Origin: Microcoleus sp. FACHB-1515
GTDB lineage: Bacteria > Cyanobacteriota > Cyanobacteriia > Elainellales > Elainellaceae
Assembly: GCF_014696105.1 (NCBI RefSeq)
Contig: NZ_JACJPO010000045.1
Location: forward strand, 1 to 64,000
Length of the DNA: 64,000 nucleotides
Direction of reading: 5' to 3'
Within the stretch, counting starts at the first letter, position 1, and every line of letters begins with the position of its first letter. This document shows, piece after piece, positions 25,386 to 33,751 of this stretch. The notes under the pieces were generated by a model. The model made no database searches, was not told the origin of the DNA, and saw only the letters and a list, made by a program, of their open reading frames with translations. The position numbers and the translations under genes are program-made.

Positions 25386-25482
25386 TTTCGGGTGAATCAC
25401 CCTGGTTTATCGCCAACTTGTGGATATTGAATGTTTGGATGACGCAATCGTGAGAGTCATACAGCAAGGTGGAAGCATGACT

Positions 25483-25530
25483 TGACAATTAAGCAAATGC
25501 TTAAGTACGCTTTGGCTAAGCGTTTGCTTA
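25483..25530 (+). promoter_or_regulatory. Promoter and twin palindromic operators of the arsR-like gene
   Basis: TTGACA at 25483-25488 is followed by the palindromes TTAAGCA-AA-TGCTTAA (25489-25504) and TAAGC-GTTT-GCTTA (25517-25530). Their centres are 27 bp apart and the second one touches the start codon. This is the form of an ArsR/SmtB-type operator, implying autorepression. Confidence 0.6.
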
Positions 25531-25539
25531 ATGATTTCC

Positions 25540-25863
25540 ATGAGTCGATCGACTGCCAGTGCCGACATCTTTCATGCGATCGCCGATCCCACGCGTCGCG
25601 CGATTCTCGATCAGTTGCAGCGAGGCGAACAGCCTGTCAAACACCTTGCTGAACCCTTCGGGATGTCTTTACCCGCCATCTCGCAGCATCTGCAAGTGTT
25701 GTGTGCAGCGGGTTTAGTCACCCAGCAGCGCCGGGGACGACAGCGCATCTATCGACTCAATCCCACCTCACTCAAGCCCATATCGGACTGGGTCAGCCAG
25801 TATGAACAGTTTTGGACGGCGAAACTGGATGCGTTAGGGCAGTATTTGGAGGAACAATCATGA
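25540..25863 (+). CDS. ArsR-family winged-helix regulator
   Basis: 107 residues from the second ATG (25540); the first, at 25531, adds three. DIFHAIADPTRRAILDQLQRG, QPVKHLAEPFGMSLPAISQHLQVLCAAGLVTQQRRGRQRIYRLNP is the complete HTH and wing. No metal-binding Cys cluster is present, as in the SRPBCC-associated ArsR group. Its stop codon overlaps the start of the next gene (ATGA), so the two are translated together. The palindromes just upstream are its likely operators. Confidence 0.93.
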   Translation: MSRSTASADIFHAIADPTRRAILDQLQRGEQPVKHLAEPFGMSLPAISQHLQVLCAAGLVTQQRRGRQRIYRLNPTSLKPISDWVSQYEQFWTAKLDALGQYLEEQS

Positions 25864-26411
25864 GTCAGGACGTTGTGCTGGAGATGTTCTATCCCCATCC
25901 ACCGGAGCGAGTTTGGCAAGCCCTTACCGATCGCCGGACTCTGAGTGTCTGGATGATGAATAACGATTTTGAACTCCAGTTGGGGCATCGGTTTCGGTTT
26001 CACAGTTGTCCGCTACCGGAGCTAGAAGTCACGATTCACTGCGAAGTGCTCGAAGTGGAAGCACCCAAACGTCTGGTGTATAGCTGGAAAGCGCATCCCT
26101 CGGACGCAGCATCACGAGTGATATGGACATTATCTCCAGTAGAAGGCGGGACGCAAGTTCGGCTTCAGCACCGGGCGATCGGGTCTGCGCCGATTCCTGG
26201 ATTGGGTATGCCAGTATTCGATCGATCGATGCGTAGGACAATTGACTCTCAACTCACATCTACAACAGCGCTCATCCATCCCTTACAAACGCTTTCTTCT
26301 ACCTCAAAAGACGGCTTACCTCGACCTTCAAAATTGTTGAACCGCCAAACCAACTGGCATTACTGGCTGCAACAAAAATTACCTGAAGTACTAGCACAAT
26401 CTAGTGTGTAA
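25860..26411 (+). CDS. SRPBCC/AHSA1-domain protein
   Basis: 183 residues starting at the ATGA overlap. EMFYPHPPERVWQALTDRRTLSVWMMNNDFELQLGHRF, LEVEAPKRLVYSWKAHPS and VIWTLSPVEGGTQVRL match the START-like AHSA1 fold, a hydrophobic cavity that binds small lipophilic ligands. ArsR-AHSA1 pairs are a common two-gene unit in which the regulator responds to an unknown small molecule. The C-terminal ~60 residues (ALIHPLQTLSSTSKDGLPRPS...) look unrelated and may come from a frame change. Confidence 0.85.
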   Translation: MSQDVVLEMFYPHPPERVWQALTDRRTLSVWMMNNDFELQLGHRFRFHSCPLPELEVTIHCEVLEVEAPKRLVYSWKAHPSDAASRVIWTLSPVEGGTQVRLQHRAIGSAPIPGLGMPVFDRSMRRTIDSQLTSTTALIHPLQTLSSTSKDGLPRPSKLLNRQTNWHYWLQQKLPEVLAQSSV

Positions 26412-26450
26412 TTATCCAGCTTGTTCGCTGTTATTTTATGAGGAACAATC

Positions 26451-26849
26451 ATGAGTTCAAATCAGCAGTTTCTGCAAAATTTATACGAAGCCTTCAACAA
26501 AGGCGAGCTTGAAACAATCATCTCGCTGATGCAACCGGACGTGAAATGGGCGAACGGGGTGGAAGGCGGTTTCGTTTATGGACGCGACGCGGTGCGCGAC
26601 TACTGGACGAATCAATATCAGGTGATTCAGGTGCAGCTTGAGACCTTGAAGTTTGAGACGGATGAACACAATCGAGATGTCGTTACCGTTCATCAAATCG
26701 TCAAAGATTTGCAAGGCAATTTGCTCGCAGATACAACCATTGAGCAAATCTTCACCATTGAGAATGGTTTGATCAGTCTTTATGAAATTGGCGAAACCGA
26801 AACCATTCAAGAGAAGATTCAAAAAACGAGAACTGCCAGTGAGCAATGA
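26451..26849 (+). CDS. SnoaL/NTF2-like protein
   Basis: 132 residues. FLQNLYEAFNKGELETIISLMQPDVKW, YGRDAVRDYWTNQYQVIQVQLETLKFE, VVTVHQIVKDLQGNLLADTTIEQIFTIENGLISLYEIGE matches the SnoaL-like cone-shaped fold (ketosteroid isomerase/NTF2 superfamily). Catalysis cannot be inferred. It follows the AHSA1 gene by 39 nt and its translation start (AGGAACAATCATGAGT) is identical over 16 bases to that of the AHSA1 gene, suggesting local duplication. Confidence 0.85.
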   Translation: MSSNQQFLQNLYEAFNKGELETIISLMQPDVKWANGVEGGFVYGRDAVRDYWTNQYQVIQVQLETLKFETDEHNRDVVTVHQIVKDLQGNLLADTTIEQIFTIENGLISLYEIGETETIQEKIQKTRTASEQ

Positions 26850-27226
26850 TGTTTCGGTTGTCAGTTTGAGCGATCGCGCTTCACCAAACATCGGCTTTTG
26901 AAATGAACAGCGCAGCACAGCAAATCAATAGGCGTGAGGGCAAAACAGCGACTTTCTGCTCAAATTCCGTGAAATCTAAAGTTGTGTGCTGGCGATTTCG
27001 CCCATATCAGCTTGATCTGTCTGGAGCCGTGCTTGCCGATGAGCACGTGGGCTACCGTTTCACCTATGCATCGCTTGGTTCAAGCAATGCAATTGGGCAC
27101 ACTTTCATCGTCCGACCTCGGTGATTAACACCGCCCCTACACATCGATCGTTGAGCGTTGATTCAGTATGCTACAAAGGTAATCTGCGGCGGGAGATGGG
27201 CAATGTTATGCCTTTAGGAGAAAAAT
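26850..27226. other. Non-coding stretch
   Basis: 377 bases. A 73-codon plus-strand frame at 26903-27124 has no ribosome site and an unconvincing composition. Nothing else is recognisable before the GFA remnant. Confidence 0.3.
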
Positions 27227-27387
27227 ATGTCTTTAGAAGAGAAGATGGTAAGAGGTAGCTGTCTTTGCGGTCAGATTGAATACGAAGTAGAAATAATTCC
27301 GGAGAAAACATTGGAAACCACACCGGGTCGGCCTTTGTCACTGTCTCGACTGGCGCAAACATCATGAAGCACTTTGTCACGCTTCTA
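27227..27387 (+). pseudogene. GFA-family (glutathione-dependent formaldehyde-activating type) gene remnant
   Basis: After AGGAG and ATG 27227 the frame gives VRGSCLCGQIEYEVEII, the first zinc-binding CxCG motif of GFA proteins. It then runs out at TGA 27367. The +1 frame of the same stretch encodes LCHCLDWRKHHEALCHAS, the second motif CHCxxCRKxxG of the family, with Trp in place of one Cys. A deletion or frameshift near 27318 thus joined two non-adjacent parts. The remnant ends exactly where the CRISPR-like repeat begins. Confidence 0.6.
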
Positions 27388-27553
27388 GGGTTTAGGTGAA
27401 ATTGTCGCCCAACTGATGCAAGAGCAGGAAGAACTGTTGCACGTTTCAATCCTTGAAAGGGTTTAGGTGAAATTGTCGCGAGCTAACTAGAACCTCCAAT
27501 CGCTGGAAGGCGGCGAAGCGCGACCAACTCGAAACCCCTTCAGGGATTGAAAG
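27388..27553. CRISPR. CRISPR relic: one full 37-nt repeat plus degenerate copies
   Basis: 27443-27479 is a 37-nt unit starting GTTTCAATCC and ending GAAATTGTCGC, the length and start typical of cyanobacterial CRISPR repeats. Its last 21 nt recur at 27388-27408, leaving a 34-nt spacer between, with a degenerate 5' half upstream. A third, inverted, partly matching copy ends GGATTGAAAG at 27553 (27520-27553). No cas gene is in the window, so this is an orphan remnant. Confidence 0.65.
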
Positions 27554-27573
27554 CTGAATAGCTTCACTTATGG

Positions 27574-28560
27574 CTATTTGATCTGCTGCGGTGTCCAGGT
27601 AGGACCGTCACAGCGCGGACCTTCTGCCGTCCAGACGAGGCGATCGAGACACATCCGCCTGGCCGATCGCTGACTATCCCAAGCATGATAGACAATGTAT
27701 TCTTCGCCATTAGGACTGAGGACGATCGAATTATGACCGGGGCCAAAAACGCGATCGGGAACGGTTCGCAGCACTCGCGCTCCGGTTTCGTTGCCTGCGT
27801 CGGAATAGTCGCCCATGACGCGATCGGCCACACCATAATCAACGCCGTAATCTTCGGTTTCCCAGCGTCCGCTGCTGTAAAAACAGTAGTAGCGCCCTTC
27901 ATGCTTGCGAACGCAGGCTCCTTCGAGCGTATGCCAATCGTAGACGCCGCCGTACATCGATCGATCGGCGAGAAACCGCTGCCAGTTCGATCGCGCCCGC
28001 AGGACAACTTTTGCTTCACCTGCAAGCTCACTCATAGTGACGAGGCGATCGACCATCAGCGCCGTTCCCGCCCGAACTTCGTCATCACTATCCAAAAAAT
28101 CCTGAGCGTAGAACAAATACCACTGCCCATCATCATCGCGAAACGGATGCGGATCGATCGCAAACGGACAGGTACTTGGATCAATTAACGCTTTGCCGCA
28201 GTCCACATAAGCACCAAGCGGGCGATCGCTGGCCGCAACTCGAAGCTGATGATGTTTATCTTCATGCCCAACAGAGTAATAAAGGTAAAACTTGCCGTCT
28301 TCAAACGCAATTTCAGGTGCCCAAAAGTGCGTTCCTAAATCGGCATCGGGACGCTGCAAAGCATTTCCAGCAAACTGCCAGGTGACGAAATCTTCAGAGC
28401 GCAGGAGGGGAAAAACAGGTTGTTTGTGAACGTCTTGGACTGCGCCTTCGGCTTCCGGTTCGCCTGTACCGATCGCGTAGTAAATGCCTTCATGCTGCCA
28501 AACAAACGGATCGGCAAAGTAACCGGAATACACCGGATTTGTGTAGGTACGAACTTCCAT
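27574..28560 (-). CDS. Glycoside hydrolase family 43-like protein
   Basis: 328 residues from ATG 28560 (the longer frame adds four). The five-bladed beta-propeller shows YFADPFVWQHEGIYYAIGTG with the catalytic base Asp, FAIDPHPFRDDDGQWYLFYAQDF with the second Asp, and DWHTLEGACVRKHEGRYYCFYS with the acid Glu. GPGHNSIVLSPNGEEYIVYHAW is the family's GPGH metal/loop motif. No signal peptide, so it should work in the cytoplasm on imported or storage oligosaccharides (arabino- or xylo-type). It lies 21 nt downstream of the PhyH gene and is probably co-transcribed. Confidence 0.92.
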   Translation of the reverse strand: MEVRTYTNPVYSGYFADPFVWQHEGIYYAIGTGEPEAEGAVQDVHKQPVFPLLRSEDFVTWQFAGNALQRPDADLGTHFWAPEIAFEDGKFYLYYSVGHEDKHHQLRVAASDRPLGAYVDCGKALIDPSTCPFAIDPHPFRDDDGQWYLFYAQDFLDSDDEVRAGTALMVDRLVTMSELAGEAKVVLRARSNWQRFLADRSMYGGVYDWHTLEGACVRKHEGRYYCFYSSGRWETEDYGVDYGVADRVMGDYSDAGNETGARVLRTVPDRVFGPGHNSIVLSPNGEEYIVYHAWDSQRSARRMCLDRLVWTAEGPRCDGPTWTPQQIK

Positions 28561-28581
28561 AAATAACCGCAATCAAGCAAA

Positions 28582-29385
28582 CTAATACTTGAAGTTGATG
28601 TAGGTTTCAGTTTTGTCTATCGGCAGTCGATCGACCACTTCGCAGCGCAACATCTGCTGAAGCTGTTCCGGCAGCGATTCGTAATAGTCGCGTGGCAAAG
28701 TCAGTTCAACTTTCGGCGTGTGCAGCCAGTGCATCACGTAGCCCATCACCACCATCGGTCGAGGCTGAGCGGTAGTATTGGGTGAGCCGCGATGCAGCGC
28801 GAAAGGCGATCGAATCATCACATCTCCCGGCTGCATGTAGAATGATTCGATCGCAATTTCACCCGCAGCAATCTTCTCCAATCCCACTTCACGTGGCAGC
28901 AGATGCGTTCCTCGCGCCATCTGAAACGGGCCATTCTCAGCAGTTACTTCGACCAGGGGAAAATTCACGGCCAGCGCATACAGCGGCGTGACAATTTCGT
29001 CAGAGAATAATGGACGAAAATCGCGATGCGTTTCCTGATAGGTTGACCCCTGAAAGGGTGTATCCGTACCAAGCTGTACCATGCGGTATTCCTGATGAAA
29101 AACGCGATCGAGAATACCCAAAATCACCGGATGAGCGAAGACGGAACTATCAGCAAACGGAGCAATCCAAGGCAAGGTTAAATAGTAGCGAGATTGCTCA
29201 CGGGGGGCTAGGCCTCCAGGCTGATTTTGCCGCTGCTCAAACAAATCACCGAATGCTTTTGCCCAGGTTTCGATCAGGTCACGATCGAAAAGATTGCGGA
29301 TGACGCAAATGCCATCGCGGTTGAGATCGAAGGCAAATCGATCGAGGTCTGAAGTCGTGAAAGAATTTTGAAGTGCTTGCACCAT
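28582..29385 (-). CDS. Phytanoyl-CoA dioxygenase (PhyH) family protein
   Basis: 267 residues from ATG 29385. FAFDLNRDGICVIRNLFDRDLIETW is the usual start. YQETHRDFRPLF carries the iron-binding H-x-D, and SPFALHRGSPNTTAQPRPMVVMGY has the distal His and the 2-oxoglutarate-binding Arg. These non-haem Fe(II)/2-oxoglutarate oxygenases hydroxylate small molecules; the substrate is unknown. Upstream gene of a two-gene unit with GH43. Confidence 0.9.
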   Translation of the reverse strand: MVQALQNSFTTSDLDRFAFDLNRDGICVIRNLFDRDLIETWAKAFGDLFEQRQNQPGGLAPREQSRYYLTLPWIAPFADSSVFAHPVILGILDRVFHQEYRMVQLGTDTPFQGSTYQETHRDFRPLFSDEIVTPLYALAVNFPLVEVTAENGPFQMARGTHLLPREVGLEKIAAGEIAIESFYMQPGDVMIRSPFALHRGSPNTTAQPRPMVVMGYVMHWLHTPKVELTLPRDYYESLPEQLQQMLRCEVVDRLPIDKTETYINFKY

Positions 29386-29799
29386 TCTTGTTGCGTCTTA
29401 ACTCAGGCGCGGTAGAAAAATTCAACATTGTTTACAGTGAAAATTGCAAACAATGTATTGCTCAATACGATCTAAATTATTTTCTTTGAAAGAGGCGATC
29501 GATCGTACTTTATACAAATCGTAAAGAACAAGACTACGCTGCTAAAACTTCGTGAGTATTCTTACCTTAGATGGGAAGGTTCTGGGCACAGTCTCGTGAG
29601 CTTTACATTAATCACGCTACTTTGAGTGCTGTATGATTTGTCACTTTGTATTACAAACTACTTGCAAACTTATCGTCATCTTCTACCTCTGGTAGACCAT
29701 TCAAAATTAGTTCTCACTTAGCCTAGTTAAGAATGCAGCTTGTGCAGATGCAATGCATCAAGTGCTGTCTTCGCCACACCGTAACAGGTTTTCTTCGCT
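29386..29799. other. Divergent promoter region of PhyH and ndhK
   Basis: 414 A/T-rich bases without a supported gene, between divergent start codons. Contains short inverted pairs (for example TTTACAGTGAAAATTGCAAACAA around 29431) but nothing assignable; must hold both promoters. Confidence 0.3.
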
Positions 29800-30588
29800 A
29801 TGTCTCTCAGCCCTCTTGATTCAGTTAACCCAGACGCAGATTCGACTACTAATCCGATTGGCTATCCTCAAATCACAAAACAGCTTTCAGAAAACATTAT
29901 TCTCACCACCGTAGATGATCTTTACAACTGGGCACGGCTGTCGAGTTTGTGGCCGATGCTGTATGGAACCGCCTGCTGTTTTATCGAGTTTGCTGCGCTG
30001 ATTGGCTCGCGCTTTGACTTCGATCGTTACGGCCTCATTCCCCGCTCTAGCCCGCGTCAAGCTGACCTGATTATTCTGGCTGGAACGCTGAATATGAAAA
30101 TGGCTCCCGCCACCCTGCGGCTGTATGAACAGATGCCCGATCCGAAGTATGTGATTGCAATGGGAGCCTGCATGATTACAGGCGGAATGTTTAGCGCCGA
30201 TTCGCCAACGACGGTGCGCGGTGCAGACAAAATTTTGCCGATCGATGTTTATATCCCCGGTTGCCCGCCGCGCCCCGAAGCGATTATGGACGGCATTATC
30301 AAGCTGCGTAAAAAGATTTCTGCTGAGGCAATAGAAGAGCGCGGCATGGTGGGACAAACACATCGCTACTACACGATTTCTCACAAAATGAAACCGATCG
30401 AGGCCATTCATACAGGCGACTATGTACGCAGTTTGAGTCGGCAAGCACCACCGCCAGAACTGGCGCAAGCCATCGGAATGCCAGTTCCACCTGCGCTACA
30501 AACTGAGCCAGCAGAGCGCAAAATCGTTGATACTGAAACGCCATTGAATGTCGATCGCGGCATTGGCACAGCAGAAGAAGGTGCGTAA
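29800..30588 (+). CDS. ndhK: NDH-1 subunit K (NdhK), isolated copy
   Basis: 262 residues. [65 protein letters not shown] and [22 protein letters not shown] carry all four cysteines of iron-sulfur cluster N2 (CC, C, C). The subunit sits in the peripheral arm of photosynthetic complex I, at the plastoquinone site. Some normally invariant positions differ ([14 protein letters not shown] instead of the usual GTITMKMAPALVRL-type sequence). Cyanobacterial ndhK normally lies in ndhC-K-J; here no ndhC or ndhJ is adjacent, so this is probably a second, diverged copy. Confidence 0.92.
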   Translation: MSLSPLDSVNPDADSTTNPIGYPQITKQLSENIILTTVDDLYNWARLSSLWPMLYGTACCFIEFAALIGSRFDFDRYGLIPRSSPRQADLIILAGTLNMKMAPATLRLYEQMPDPKYVIAMGACMITGGMFSADSPTTVRGADKILPIDVYIPGCPPRPEAIMDGIIKLRKKISAEAIEERGMVGQTHRYYTISHKMKPIEAIHTGDYVRSLSRQAPPPELAQAIGMPVPPALQTEPAERKIVDTETPLNVDRGIGTAEEGA

Positions 30589-30632
30589 CTTTTGGTTGAA
30601 ACAATTAAAACAGCGTTATCAAATATCGAGCA

Positions 30633-31040
30633 ATGGATATCAAAGAATTTCTGCAACGCTACGCAGCGAGCAACTACAATTTCAAAAACTTGAATTTGGC
30701 AGGTGCAAGACTAAGCTACACGAATTTGACTGATGCAGATTTGTCCGGCGCAAACCTGAGCAATGCACGACTCAACGGTGTAAATTTGCGGCGAGCCAAT
30801 CTTTGCGGAGCAGATTTACGAGGTGCAGATTTGTGTGATGCTGACCTGAGTGAAAGTAATCTTGCAGATGCCAATTTAGAAGGCTCTGTTTTATTACGAG
30901 CGAATCTGACGAATGCTAAGCTATCCGGCGCAAATTTGCGATGGGCCTCTCTAACAGATGTGACGCCGATCGACATCAATTTAAGTGAGGCGATCGTGAA
31001 TCGAACCGTTGTGCCGAGAGGCTACGTTTCTTATCCATGA
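30633..31040 (+). CDS. Pentapeptide-repeat protein
   Basis: 135 residues, of which about 85 are A(D/N)Lxx-type pentapeptides (LTDADLSGANLSNARLNGVNL, RANLCGADLRGADLCDADL). They should fold as a right-handed quadrilateral beta-helix. No signal peptide. Function unknown; some relatives mimic DNA and inhibit gyrase. It begins 44 nt after ndhK and may share its transcript. Confidence 0.92.
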   Translation: MDIKEFLQRYAASNYNFKNLNLAGARLSYTNLTDADLSGANLSNARLNGVNLRRANLCGADLRGADLCDADLSESNLADANLEGSVLLRANLTNAKLSGANLRWASLTDVTPIDINLSEAIVNRTVVPRGYVSYP

Positions 31041-31375
31041 GAAGTGGCAACAAAGATTGAAGAGGAATTCGCTTTCTACCAATACTCAAATGATTCGCAT
31101 GAACTGATATTCGATCGAGTGAACGCAAGCTAAAACAAAAATGCCGCTCAATTAGTACAGCTTTGAGTTTGCTGTCGTCATGTGACTAGAGTTACAAAGC
31201 AATTTAACATCAGGCTACTTCTTTTACACGAGGTTAATCGAAATTCTCAAAGCTATGTTTGTTGATCGGCAGTCATTCATTAAAAAGTGATTGCAATAGT
31301 TCTTCATCAGGTCGATCGCTTGCTGCATCGCAACAACTAACGGTAAAAACTGAAATAAAAACACTTATCCGGTTT
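31041..31375. other. Non-coding stretch before the isoaspartyl peptidase gene
   Basis: 335 bases. The reading frame of the next gene stays open upstream (from 31259) but the extension does not resemble the family. No promoter element stands out. Confidence 0.3.
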
Positions 31376-32302
31376 ATGACGATCGCAATTATTGTGCATG
31401 GTGGCGCAAAAACAATCAGTGACGATAAAACCCAGGCCAATACAGAAGGATGTTTAACTGCCGTTCAAGCAGGCTGGGAGATTCTACAACGCGGTGGAGA
31501 TGCCAAAGATGCCGTTGAAGCTGCGATTCGCACTTTGGAAGCGGATGCCACGTTCAACGCCAGCATTGGGGCAACGCTCGATCGCGAAGGTCAGGTATAT
31601 CTCGATGCCGGAATGATGGAAAGTAAGGGGCTTCGATGGGGAGGCGTCGCCGCCGTGCAGCGGGTCGCGCATCCGATTTCAGTCGCTCGAAAAATTCTAG
31701 AGAAAAAGTCTTACTTTCTAGTCGCGCATGGGGCAGAACAATTTGCCGAAGAACAAAGCTGTGAAATGTGCGAACCCGACAGCTTGATCAGCGAAGAACA
31801 GCGGCAGATGTGGGAACAAGAACAGATGCCAGAAGACCGCTCCTCAACGGTCGGTTGCGTCGCACTCGACATTCACGGCAATTTGGTGGCTGGAACTTCA
31901 ACGGGCGGTCTGGAAAATCAACCACCGGGGCGCGTTGGCGATACGGCGATCGTGGGTTGCGGCCTCTATGCGGATAGTCGGGGTGCTTGCTCAACCACAG
32001 GTGACGGCGAATCAGTGATTCCGGTTGTGTTGGCAAAAACTGCGGTTGATTTGCTGTCAGGTGATACAGCAAGTCAGGATGGAATTGTTGCCCGTCATCC
32101 AGAACAAGCAGCGCAACAGGCGATCGAAGTATTGAAACAGAAAGTTCCTGGTGAAGCGGGCTGCATTCTGCTCGATCGCGACGGGCGCATGGGCTGGACA
32201 CACAACTCGCAAGACATGGCCGTTGCCTACATGAGCGAGGCATTACATCAGCCTGCTGTCTTCACCTGCAAACAGCAAGAAGCTGTGAATGCGCTGTCAT
32301 GA
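31376..32302 (+). CDS. Isoaspartyl peptidase / plant-type L-asparaginase
   Basis: 308 residues from ATG 31376, which aligns with the family start (TIAIIVHGGAKTI). ILQRGGDAKDAVEAAIRTLE and FNASIGATLDREGQVYLDAGMM belong to the alpha chain. The self-cleavage site is EDRSSTVGCVALD, with Thr as the new N-terminal nucleophile of the beta chain. GRVGDTAIVGCGLYAD follows, the substrate loop. Such Ntn hydrolases cleave beta-aspartyl dipeptides, including the beta-Asp-Arg released from cyanophycin. Its stop overlaps the start of an ATP-grasp gene (ATGA), so synthesis of the two is coupled. Confidence 0.93.
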   Translation: MTIAIIVHGGAKTISDDKTQANTEGCLTAVQAGWEILQRGGDAKDAVEAAIRTLEADATFNASIGATLDREGQVYLDAGMMESKGLRWGGVAAVQRVAHPISVARKILEKKSYFLVAHGAEQFAEEQSCEMCEPDSLISEEQRQMWEQEQMPEDRSSTVGCVALDIHGNLVAGTSTGGLENQPPGRVGDTAIVGCGLYADSRGACSTTGDGESVIPVVLAKTAVDLLSGDTASQDGIVARHPEQAAQQAIEVLKQKVPGEAGCILLDRDGRMGWTHNSQDMAVAYMSEALHQPAVFTCKQQEAVNALS

Positions 32303-33564
32303 TCGCTCAACCATTGACTTTTTTCCAAGGCAATTCGCTCTCGGATTTATTTGCTCAAGACTGCGACGATCGCCATGCATTGATGTTGAACTATCCGGCA
32401 ACAGCAAGTTGGGCAGCTTACCCGAATACGCAGAAGTATTTTCTGCAAGATGGCAGCAGTGAAGCGACGAAAACATCATTCGATAAGATCTGCCAAAAAG
32501 AGCCTTGGAAAAACTTAGCCGTCTTGGGCAATGCGCTAGCTGGAATTGTGATTCGTCGGCCTCAAGATTTGCTGATGCACTACTGGCGCGAGCATTTCGG
32601 CTTCAATTCTGAGCATTTGGAATGGATGGACTGTTCCACTTATCTAGACGATCTCAATCAAAGCGATCGCATCGATCGAGTCATGACTTTATTTCCCTTC
32701 GATCGATTGCGGCCTGAAAAACACGCCGTCCATCCCGATACTCACTACCGTTTGCTCAGTAAAGCAACCCTTGCTCAGCTTGGCGTACCTTGTCCAAATT
32801 ATCAAACCTATCATTTGGATCAAATCAGTCTTGAGCAAATTCCCCTGCCTTCCCAATTTCCTTATTTGATCAAAACATCACATGGACTTTCAGGAGAAGG
32901 AACCTACATCATCCGCAGCCACAGCGATCTCAACTATTGCCTGGAAGAACTGAAGAAATATTTGATCATTCAACTTCTTGAAACAATCATCGTTTCAGAA
33001 TTTGTCAAACACGAAGTTTGCAACTACTGCGTTCAGTTCTACGTCAACAAACAAGGAGAAATTTCTTTAATTGGCGTCACTCAGCAACTCGTCAGTTCTG
33101 AAGGTGAATACTTAGGAGGTGTTATTGACTATACGGATGATTTAAGTCGATTTTCGAAGATGATTGCGGCGATCGCTCGATATGCCCATCAGCAAGGATA
33201 TTTTGGCGTGATTGGCTTTGATGTGTTGGAAGATCGAGACGGGCAACTTTACGCGATCGATGCCAATTTTCGCATCAATGGTTCCACGCCGCTTTGTCTA
33301 CAGCGACATCAGTTGCTGAAGTTGGGTAAGGCGATCGCAAAATACTTCAGCGACTACCGAATGTCAGGAACGCTTGATTCCATTCTCACTACCTTGAAGC
33401 CAGAACTAGCGCGAAAAGACTTTCTGATTCTCTCCGCTTTAGAGAAGGTGAAATATGGCAAAATTTACACGGAAATTTACGGCATTGTCACGGGAGAAAC
33501 GCTTGATAATATGCGGCAAATCGAGCAACATTTGCGCGATCGAGGATTACAGTTAACAAGTTAA
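32299..33564 (+). CDS. ATP-grasp ligase-like protein
   Basis: 421 residues starting in the ATGA overlap. An N-terminal pre-ATP-grasp region (LNYPATASWAAYPNTQKYF; VMTLFPFDRLRPEKHAVHPDTHYRLLSKATLAQLGVPCP) precedes the ATP-grasp core. PYLIKTSHGLSGEGTYIIRS is the ATP-binding loop with Lys and Gly-rich turn, VSEFVKHEVCNYCVQFYV follows, and GVIGFDVLEDRDGQLYAIDANFRINGST has the Asp/Asn metal ligands. The family forms amide or peptide bonds through acyl-phosphates. Pairing with a beta-aspartyl peptidase suggests a beta-linked peptide or peptide tag, but the substrate is unknown. Confidence 0.8.
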   Translation: MIAQPLTFFQGNSLSDLFAQDCDDRHALMLNYPATASWAAYPNTQKYFLQDGSSEATKTSFDKICQKEPWKNLAVLGNALAGIVIRRPQDLLMHYWREHFGFNSEHLEWMDCSTYLDDLNQSDRIDRVMTLFPFDRLRPEKHAVHPDTHYRLLSKATLAQLGVPCPNYQTYHLDQISLEQIPLPSQFPYLIKTSHGLSGEGTYIIRSHSDLNYCLEELKKYLIIQLLETIIVSEFVKHEVCNYCVQFYVNKQGEISLIGVTQQLVSSEGEYLGGVIDYTDDLSRFSKMIAAIARYAHQQGYFGVIGFDVLEDRDGQLYAIDANFRINGSTPLCLQRHQLLKLGKAIAKYFSDYRMSGTLDSILTTLKPELARKDFLILSALEKVKYGKIYTEIYGIVTGETLDNMRQIEQHLRDRGLQLTS

Positions 33565-33751
33565 TCTTCGAGTTTTCAATTCTTGAACGACCTTACGCAG
33601 CAAAGTAGAACTGCATCAAACTTTATGGTTTTAGCTGTAACTCTGATCACAATGCAGCTTAATATAAGATCCCTCAAAAAGCTGACGTGATCTCAATGGT
33701 TTAATCCTACTGTTTACTAATAAATCCTTTCTCCATAAAAAAAACCAACTT
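33565..33751. other. Spacer before the truncated glycosyltransferase
   Basis: 187 A/T-rich bases; no gene or clear terminator seen. Confidence 0.25.

Noticed and set aside
26903-27124. 73-codon plus-strand frame
   Set aside because: No ribosome site and no protein-like pattern.
27388-27553. A functional CRISPR array
   Set aside because: One full repeat, degenerate copies, inverted third copy and no cas genes.
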